Source: Arthrobacter subterraneus
GTDB taxonomy: Bacteria > Actinomycetota > Actinomycetes > Actinomycetales > Micrococcaceae
Assembly (NCBI RefSeq): GCF_900099735.1
Contig: NZ_FNDT01000004.1
Span: 176,653-240,652 of the forward strand
Direction: 5' to 3'
Length of the DNA stretch: 64,000 nucleotides
The notes under the pieces are model-generated. The model was given only the letters and a program-made list of their open reading frames with translations, was not told where the DNA came from and made no database searches. Shown piece by piece: positions 59,338 to 64,000 of this stretch. The position numbers were made by a program, and so were the translations under genes. The first letter of the stretch is position 1, and the number at the start of each line of letters is the position of its first letter.

Positions 59338-59366
59338 TTGTCTACATCCGGTGCGCTGGCTACCGT
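59338..59366 (+). promoter_or_regulatory. Promoter of lysE
   Basis: TTGTCT and TACCGT are separated by 17 bp, and the -10 is 7 nt before the ATG, giving a leaderless transcript. The symmetric tgca motif just upstream could be the LysG activator site. Confidence 0.5.
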
Positions 59367-59373
59367 TGACGCC

Positions 59374-59970
59374 ATGCTGAGTATCTGGGGCACCGGCCTC
59401 CTCACCGGGCTCGCCCTCATCATCGCCATCGGAGCACAAAACGCCTTTGTGCTGCGCCAGGGCATCCGCCGGGAACACGTGGGCGTTGTGGTGGCGCTCT
59501 GCATCGTCAGTGACGCGCTCCTGATCCTCGGCGGCACAGCCGGAATCGGCGCGCTCGTGTCCCGTTTCCCCGTTGCACTGGCCCTCCTGCGCTGGGGCGG
59601 CGCCGCGTACCTGACGTGGTGGGCCGTCCGGTCCTTCAGGTCCGCCTTCAAACCGGCGGCCCTCACGGCCGAGGCACCGCGCAGCCGGGGGTCCGTGGTC
59701 GCCACCACCCTCGCGCTGACCTATCTCAACCCGCACGTCTACCTGGACACTGTGGTGCTCCTGGGCAGCCTGGCCAACCAGCAGGAAAACGGGACGCGGT
59801 GGGTGTTCGCGGCCGGCGCCGTCGTCGGCAGCATTCTCTGGTTCTGTGCTCTCGGTTACGGTGCCCGCGCACTGTCCGGAGTGCTCAACAGTCCGCGTAC
59901 CTGGCGGGTGGTGGACTGCGTCATCGGCGTGGTGATGCTGGGCCTCGCCATCAAGCTGATTCTGGGGTGA
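59374..59970 (+). CDS. lysE: L-lysine/L-arginine exporter
   Basis: The 198-residue protein with six hydrophobic segments has the LysE-family signature GLALIIAIGAQNAFVLRQGIRREHVG and the later TYLNPHVYLDTVVLLG. It exports excess lysine and arginine. The ATG at 59374 is chosen because it follows the promoter -10 at the leaderless distance; an upstream frame to 59323 would start inside the regulatory region. Divergent from its regulator lysG, as in Corynebacterium and Mycobacterium. Confidence 0.93.
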   Translation: MLSIWGTGLLTGLALIIAIGAQNAFVLRQGIRREHVGVVVALCIVSDALLILGGTAGIGALVSRFPVALALLRWGGAAYLTWWAVRSFRSAFKPAALTAEAPRSRGSVVATTLALTYLNPHVYLDTVVLLGSLANQQENGTRWVFAAGAVVGSILWFCALGYGARALSGVLNSPRTWRVVDCVIGVVMLGLAIKLILG

Positions 59971-60045
59971 ACCGCGGCGCAGCATCGGCCCGCGCCGAAC
60001 GATAGAGTTAGGGAAACACGCCACGCATCAGACACGAGGAGACTC

Positions 60046-60309
60046 ATGGCACACCCGGTACGCCAACCGCGCGAAAAGCGCCCGACCCACTCCGGCGATG
60101 GACACCTGCTGACCAACATCGTCGCCTTCGCGGTGATGTTCATTCTCTTTGCGCTGTCGATCTACTCGCTGACGTTCTTCGAGAAGACCAACGTCTGGCC
60201 GTTTGCGGTGTGTCTCACACTCTTCTTCCTGGCGTTCTGGATTCCCCAGACCATCCTCGGCCGGTCCGACACCGGACCGCGGATGGCGAAGGGCGACCGC
60301 AAGGCCTGA
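60046..60309 (+). CDS. Small two-helix membrane protein, function unknown
   Basis: The 87-residue protein starts at an ATG preceded by GAGGAG. A basic cytosolic N-terminus (VRQPREKRPTHSG) precedes two membrane helices (about 23-45 and 50-70; NIVAFAVMFILFALSIYSLTF, WPFAVCLTLFFLAFWIP), and the protein ends in a basic tail. No known family recognised; similar short proteins are widespread in Micrococcales. A strong hairpin follows its stop, so it is a separate transcription unit. Confidence 0.7.
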   Translation: MAHPVRQPREKRPTHSGDGHLLTNIVAFAVMFILFALSIYSLTFFEKTNVWPFAVCLTLFFLAFWIPQTILGRSDTGPRMAKGDRKA

Positions 60310-60324
60310 ATCCGGCAATTGGTC

Positions 60325-60355
60325 GACTGGGGGTCCGCTGTGCGGGCCCCCAGTC
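60325..60355 (+). terminator. Strong hairpin terminator after the small membrane protein gene
   Basis: 14-bp arms (gactgggggtccgc / gcgggcccccagtc, one G-U pair) close a 3-nt loop. No clear U tract follows, as is usual in actinobacteria. Confidence 0.6.
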
Positions 60356-60485
60356 GCGTCTGCGGGCGCACCCGGCCCGAATGTTACGCAGTGTGACAGA
60401 GGGGAATAAGTGTGCGCCGTCGACTGCTGGAATGGATAGCTGCCCGCACCCGGGCATCCCATTCACAGCGTAAAAGGATATCCCC

Positions 60486-61316
60486 ATGATTTCTCGCCGT
60501 CTTCCGCTGCTCGGCGCCGCGACCGCCATCCTCCTTGCGGTTGCCGGTTGCGGTTCATCAGCCTCCTCCGACACCGCGTCCGAAGGCGCCTCCGAGTCCA
60601 CCGGCGGCACCACCCTCGCTGAGATTCAGGAGTCCGGTGTACTGACCGTCGGAACCGAAGGCACCTACAAGCCCTTCACCTTCCACGAGGGCGGCGCCGG
60701 CGAGCTGACCGGCTACGACGTCGAGGTCATCACCGCCGTCGCGGAGAAGCTCGGCGTTGAGGCTGAGTTCGAGGAGACCCAGTGGGACGCCATCTTTGCC
60801 GGGCTTGAGGCAGGCCGCTTCGACGTCATCGCCAACCAGGTCTCCATCACCCCGGAGCGCGAGGAAACCTACTCGTTCTCCGTGCCGTACACCTACAGCA
60901 ACGGCGTCATCGTGACCTCGGCTGACAACAGCGAGATCACGTCCTTCGAGGATCTCGAGGGCAAGACCACCGCGCAGTCGCTCACCAGCAACTGGTACGA
61001 GCTGGCCGAGGAAAGCGGCGCCGAGATCGAGGCCGTTGAGGGCTGGGCGCAGTCCGTCACCCTCCTCGAGCAGGGCCGCGTGGATGCCACGATCAACGAT
61101 GAGCTGACCTTCCTCGACTACCAGAAGTCCACCCCGAACGAGAACATCAAGATCGCCGCGGAGACCGAGGAGCAGTCCCGCAGCGCGCTGGCGTTCCCTC
61201 AGGGCAGCGATGACCTGGTCGAGGCCGTCAACTCGGCCCTGGAGGAGCTGCGCGAAGACGGCACGCTGGCCGAGATCTCCGAGAAGTACTTCGGCGAAGA
61301 CGTCAGCGCAGAATAA
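60486..61316 (+). CDS. Polar amino acid ABC transporter, substrate-binding lipoprotein (cystine-type)
   Basis: The 276-residue family 3 solute-binding protein has a lipoprotein signal (LLAVAGCGSS, Cys at 22). The opening VLTVGTEGTYKPFTFHEGGAGELTGYDVEVITAVAEKLG, with the later NQVSITPEREETYSFS, is typical of FliY/TcyJ-like cystine or diaminopimelate binders rather than glutamine ones, but the ligand is inference. The 170-bp upstream gap holds the promoter; no riboswitch was recognised. A 10-bp-arm hairpin separates it from the permease and could give the binding protein higher expression. Confidence 0.9.
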   Translation: MISRRLPLLGAATAILLAVAGCGSSASSDTASEGASESTGGTTLAEIQESGVLTVGTEGTYKPFTFHEGGAGELTGYDVEVITAVAEKLGVEAEFEETQWDAIFAGLEAGRFDVIANQVSITPEREETYSFSVPYTYSNGVIVTSADNSEITSFEDLEGKTTAQSLTSNWYELAEESGAEIEAVEGWAQSVTLLEQGRVDATINDELTFLDYQKSTPNENIKIAAETEEQSRSALAFPQGSDDLVEAVNSALEELREDGTLAEISEKYFGEDVSAE

Positions 61317-61329
61317 CCACCACGACGAC

Positions 61330-61361
61330 GACGGCGGGCACCTTCACGGGCGCCCGCCGTC
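61330..61361 (+). terminator. Intra-operon attenuating hairpin between binding protein and permease genes
   Basis: gacggcgggc pairs with gcccgccgtc around a 12-nt loop. Lying inside the operon, it probably reduces read-through into the permease gene or protects the 5' mRNA segment, a common device for excess binding protein. Confidence 0.5.
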
Positions 61362-61411
61362 AGTCTGTGCGGACACCCGTTACCCGCCCACCTTCGATAG
61401 CGTAGGAACTC

Positions 61412-62077
61412 ATGGACATTGACTGGGATCTCGCCCTGACCTCACTCTGGCCGCTGGTCCAGGGCGGGCTCACCGGCACCATTCCGCTGTCGCTGGCGTC
61501 GTTCGCTTTCGGCCTGATGCTGGCCCTGCTCGTGGCGCTCATGCGGCTCAGCGCCAACCGGCTGGTGTCCGGAATCGGCCGGGCGTACGTGTCGGTGATC
61601 CGCGGTACGCCACTGCTGGTTCAGCTGTTCGTCATTTTTTACGGGTTGCCCTCGATCGGGCTGACCATCGACCCATGGCCGAGTGCGATCATCGCGTTCT
61701 CGCTCAACGTGGGCGGTTACGCGGCCGAGATCATCCGCGCCGCCATCCTGTCCGTCCCCCGCGGGCAGTGGGAGGCCGGGCACACCATCGGCATGTCCCG
61801 CACACTGGCGCTGCGGCGGATCATCCTCCCGCAGGCGGCCCGGGTGTCGGTCCCGCCGCTGTCGAACACCTTCATTTCACTGGTGAAGGACAGCTCGCTG
61901 GCGTCACTGATCCTCGTCACCGAGCTGTTCCGCCAGGCCCAGGAGATCGCCGCGTTCAGCCAGCAGTTCATGCTGCTCTACATTGAGGCCGCGGCCGTGT
62001 ACTGGGTCTTCTGTCTTGTCCTCTCGGCTGGACAGTCCCGACTGGAGAAGAGGCTGGACCGCTATGTCGCCCACTGA
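61412..62077 (+). CDS. Polar amino acid ABC transporter, permease
   Basis: The 221-residue HisM/GlnP-family permease has about five membrane helices. The family N-terminal segment (GGLTGTIPLSLASFAFGL), RGTPLLVQLFVIFYGLP and the EAA-like loop GQWEAGHTIGMSRTLALRRIILPQA (ATPase contact) are evident. It forms the membrane channel as a dimer. The downstream ATPase gene overlaps it by 14 nt. Confidence 0.93.
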   Translation: MDIDWDLALTSLWPLVQGGLTGTIPLSLASFAFGLMLALLVALMRLSANRLVSGIGRAYVSVIRGTPLLVQLFVIFYGLPSIGLTIDPWPSAIIAFSLNVGGYAAEIIRAAILSVPRGQWEAGHTIGMSRTLALRRIILPQAARVSVPPLSNTFISLVKDSSLASLILVTELFRQAQEIAAFSQQFMLLYIEAAAVYWVFCLVLSAGQSRLEKRLDRYVAH

Positions 62078-62825
62078 TGTGCTGAAAGTCGAGGGGCTGC
62101 GGAAGTCCTTCGGGGACAACGAGGTGCTCCGCTCGATCGACCTCTCGGTTGCCTCCGGTGGCGTGGTCGCGCTGGTGGGCCCCTCCGGCTCCGGCAAGAC
62201 CACCGTGCTGCGCTCCCTGAACGGGCTGGAAATTCCCGACGCCGGCCGGGTCACCTTCGAGGGCGGTCCCGCCGTAGACTTCGGCAGCAACGTGCCGAAG
62301 CGCCAGCTCATGGCCCTGCGCGACCGCAGCGCCATGGTGTTCCAGCACTACAACCTCTTCCCCCACATGACGGTGCTGGAGAACGTGATCGAGGGACCGG
62401 TGCAGGTCCAGCGGCGCCCCCGGGCCGAGGCCGTGCGTGACGCCGAGGACCTGCTGCGCCGCGTCGGCCTCGCGGAGAAAAAGGACCAGTACCCGCATGA
62501 GCTCTCCGGCGGACAGCAGCAGCGCGTGGGCATTGTCCGGGCGCTGGCGCTGAAGCCGACGCTGCTGCTGTTCGACGAGCCGACGTCCGCACTGGATCCG
62601 GAGCTCGTGGGCGAAGTGCTCTCCGTCATCAAGGAGCTGGCCGACGAGGGCTGGACCATGGTCCTCGTCACCCACGAGCTCGCGTTCGCCCGCGAGGTGG
62701 CCACCGAGGTGGTGTTCATGGACGGCGGCGTGGTGGTTGAGCACGGTCCGCCCGAGAAGGTGCTGCGCAACCCGTCCGAGGAGCGGACCAGGCGTTTTGT
62801 GCACCGCCTCCTCCACCCCTTCTAG
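62064..62825 (+). CDS. Polar amino acid ABC transporter, ATP-binding protein
   Basis: The protein has 253 residues from the ATG at 62064; the in-frame extension to 61983 runs through the permease gene. It has Walker A GPSGSGKTT, Q-loop FQHYNLFPHMTVLENV, signature LSGGQQQR, Walker B LLLFDEPTSALDPE and switch His in VTHEL, the GlnQ/TcyN pattern. It energises import with the permease and lipoprotein encoded before it. Confidence 0.94.
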   Translation: MSPTDVLKVEGLRKSFGDNEVLRSIDLSVASGGVVALVGPSGSGKTTVLRSLNGLEIPDAGRVTFEGGPAVDFGSNVPKRQLMALRDRSAMVFQHYNLFPHMTVLENVIEGPVQVQRRPRAEAVRDAEDLLRRVGLAEKKDQYPHELSGGQQQRVGIVRALALKPTLLLFDEPTSALDPELVGEVLSVIKELADEGWTMVLVTHELAFAREVATEVVFMDGGVVVEHGPPEKVLRNPSEERTRRFVHRLLHPF

Positions 62826-62853
62826 GCGGGTTCTTCAACCCTGGGCCCGTTAA

Positions 62854-62881
62854 TCCCACTGAGTGGCGCGTTCCAGTGGGA
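62854..62881. terminator. Hairpin after the amino acid transporter operon
   Basis: The perfect 8-bp arms tcccactg / cagtggga have a 12-nt loop, 29 nt after the ATPase stop. An overlapping short repeat gttcc-agtg-ggaac offers an alternative fold. Confidence 0.4.
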
Positions 62882-62933
62882 ACGAACCGTTCCTTCCCGC
62901 TGGGCGTAGCAGCTCAATGGGACCGGCGGCGGC

Positions 62934-62939
62934 TAGGCT
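62934..62939 (+). promoter_or_regulatory. Leaderless -10 element of the SRPBCC gene
   Basis: TAGGCT lies 7 nt before the ATG at 62947. Confidence 0.45.
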
Positions 62940-62946
62940 CGATGCC

Positions 62947-63405
62947 ATGGACCACACAGTAAGCCTGACCCGGCACGTCAACGCTTCCCCGGAAAAGGTC
63001 TGGGCTGTTATCACCGACATTCCCGCCTCGGCCGACACCCTCTCAGGCGTCAACCGGATCGAGATGCTCAGCGACGGCCCCTACGGCGAGGGAACCCGCT
63101 GGAAGGAAACGCGCACCATGATGGGCCGCTCCGAGACCGTGGAAATGTGGGTGTCGCAGGCGGATCCGCCCCGCAGTACCACGGTGAAGGCACTCCAGGG
63201 CAAGGCCGACTACACCTCCCGAATGACCCTCACCGAGCGCGACGGCGGCACGGACCTGACCATGACCTTCGGCGCCGAGATGGTCGATCCCTCGCGGGCC
63301 ACCAAAATCGCGATGGCGCTCTTCGGGAAGCTCGGCCTGCTCGCCACGCGCAAGGCCCTCGCGAAGGACCTCGCGGAAATCGCGGCGAAGGCGGAGTCGC
63401 TCTAG
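62947..63405 (+). CDS. SRPBCC (START-like) ligand-binding protein
   Basis: The protein has 152 residues from the ATG at 62947. The SRPBCC/polyketide-cyclase-like fold shows as VSLTRHVNASPEKVWAVITDIPASADTLSGV at the start and a long C-terminal helix (KLGLLATRKALAKDLAEIAAKAE). Members bind hydrophobic small molecules in a deep pocket; the ligand is unknown. Its TAG stop lies within CTAG, the target used by the IS481-family element that follows, so the coding region is intact despite the insertion. Confidence 0.82.
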   Translation: MDHTVSLTRHVNASPEKVWAVITDIPASADTLSGVNRIEMLSDGPYGEGTRWKETRTMMGRSETVEMWVSQADPPRSTTVKALQGKADYTSRMTLTERDGGTDLTMTFGAEMVDPSRATKIAMALFGKLGLLATRKALAKDLAEIAAKAESL

Positions 63406-64000
63406 CTGTATTGCCCTGAGAGGTTGGTGACGCGGCTGGCTGGTGGCTGACCTTTGAGTGAGGTGTGGCCTCGGTGGTGATTGTAATGATGCAGCCAGGC
63501 CGGAAACGCGGCAACACGCTCGGCTTCTGACCGGTAGGTGGTGGCATAGGCCCACTCTTCGAGTATGGTGCGGTTGAAGCGTTCGACCTTACCGTTGGTC
63601 TGCGGCCGGTAAGGGCGGGTGCGCTTGTGTTTGATGCGGGGTCCGAGGGCGTCGGCGAAGGCACGGGATCGGTATCCATTGCCGTTATCGGTCAGGACTC
63701 GCTGGACGGTGATCCCGCGAGACTCGAACCAGGTGTTGGCGCGGTTCCAGAACGCGGCCACGGTTTCCTTCTTCTCATCGGTGAGGATCTCGGAGTAGGC
63801 AAAGCGTGAGTAATCGTCGACGGCGTTGTGAATGAAGTGATACCCGGGGCGGCGGTTGCGCTGGGTGCCGACCTTGTTGCGGCGCCCGGCGGCCCTGCCG
63901 AGGGCTTTGTGCCCTCCGCCGTCGGGGATCCTCCCGAGCTTCTTGATATCCACGTGCACGAGCTCCCCGGGCGCGGCGTGTTCGTAGCGGCGGATGACCC
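63402..64000 (-). CDS. IS481-family transposase, C-terminal part (continues off the right edge)
   Basis: The reading frame is open to base 64000, so the N-terminal HTH part lies outside. Visible is the rve-type integrase core: HVDIKKLGRIPDGGG (first Asp), HNAVDDYSRFAYSEIL, VLTDNGNGYRS (second Asp) and QTNGKVERFNRTILEEWAY (Glu), then HHYNHHRGHTSLKGQPP. This is the DDE pattern of IS481 transposases. The stop codon is formed by the flanking CTAG target, not by the element itself. Confidence 0.93.
   Translation of the reverse strand, partial: VIRRYEHAAPGELVHVDIKKLGRIPDGGGHKALGRAAGRRNKVGTQRNRRPGYHFIHNAVDDYSRFAYSEILTDEKKETVAAFWNRANTWFESRGITVQRVLTDNGNGYRSRAFADALGPRIKHKRTRPYRPQTNGKVERFNRTILEEWAYATTYRSEAERVAAFPAWLHHYNHHRGHTSLKGQPPASRVTNLSGQYS
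63407..64000. mobile_element. IS481-family insertion sequence, one end inside the window
   Basis: The terminal sequence starts TGTATTGCCCTGAGAGG at 63407, consistent with TGT-starting ends of the family. It sits one base after CTAG (63402-63405), matching the known NCTAGN target preference of IS481. The other end is beyond the window. Confidence 0.8.

Noticed and set aside
60356..60485. Riboswitch or T-box upstream of the amino acid ABC transporter
   Set aside because: No conserved core or specifier arrangement was recognised in the gap; only the upstream terminator hairpin is convincing.
1..64000. CRISPR arrays, tRNA or rRNA genes
   Set aside because: No regularly spaced repeat-spacer array and no cloverleaf-like sequence was noticed in the intergenic regions; the tandem repeats found are contiguous without spacers.

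Overview
The window is high-GC DNA from an actinobacterium, most likely an Arthrobacter-like member of the Micrococcaceae. The signs are uniformly GC-rich codon use, a birA / accD / accE / maf / accA3 neighbourhood, an lpdA / purine nucleoside phosphorylase / phosphomutase neighbourhood, and a divergent lysG-lysE pair. Many genes look leaderless, with a TANNNT hexamer 6-7 nt before the start codon. No rRNA, tRNA, CRISPR array or prophage was seen.

Region 1 (1-24.8 kb, all minus strand) is one long, tightly overlapping operon of the PFNA type (protein kinase, FN3, AAA ATPase) known from bifidobacteria and other actinobacteria. In transcription order it encodes two giant tandem FN3/Ig-like surface proteins, a MoxR ATPase, a DUF58 protein, a transglutaminase-like membrane protein with its catalytic residues replaced, a zinc-ribbon/RDD/FHA protein, a PP2C phosphatase, a zinc-ribbon/FHA protein, a Ser/Thr kinase, an FHA-like protein, and the start of an FHA-FtsK/EssC-like ATPase that runs off the left edge. 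The layout suggests a phospho-regulated envelope machine that makes or displays the giant proteins. Upstream on the same strand lie birA, a PH-domain membrane protein and a class III nucleotide cyclase.

Region 2 (26.7-40.4 kb) holds acyl-CoA carboxylase genes (birA, accD-type beta subunit, accE, maf, accA3). Interposed are a diguanylate cyclase, an FMN-binding protein, a frameshifted cupin gene and a DUF885 peptidase. A squalene-cyclase-like protein, a lipoprotein and a second Ser/Thr kinase follow.

Region 3 (40.5-58.4 kb) is dominated by nitrate/nitrite assimilation: narK, nasC, nasB, nirD, nirB, cobA (siroheme) and an nnaR-type HemD-DNA-binding regulator. Related candidate regulatory boxes precede narK, nirB and possibly nirD. 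The set is interrupted by an lpdA / pnp / phosphomutase block and by a DUF559 endonuclease-like gene bracketed by two 100-bp palindromic repeats.

Region 4 (58.4-64 kb) carries lysG/lysE, a small membrane protein, a polar amino acid (probably cystine-type) ABC transporter, an SRPBCC protein and the end of an IS481-family element inserted exactly at the SRPBCC stop codon.

Dispersed and local repeats are prominent. They include three copies of a 66-70 bp hairpin element with a constant 26-nt loop (one copy inverted), the two 100-bp palindromes, and several short tandem duplications that span stop codons or gene junctions.
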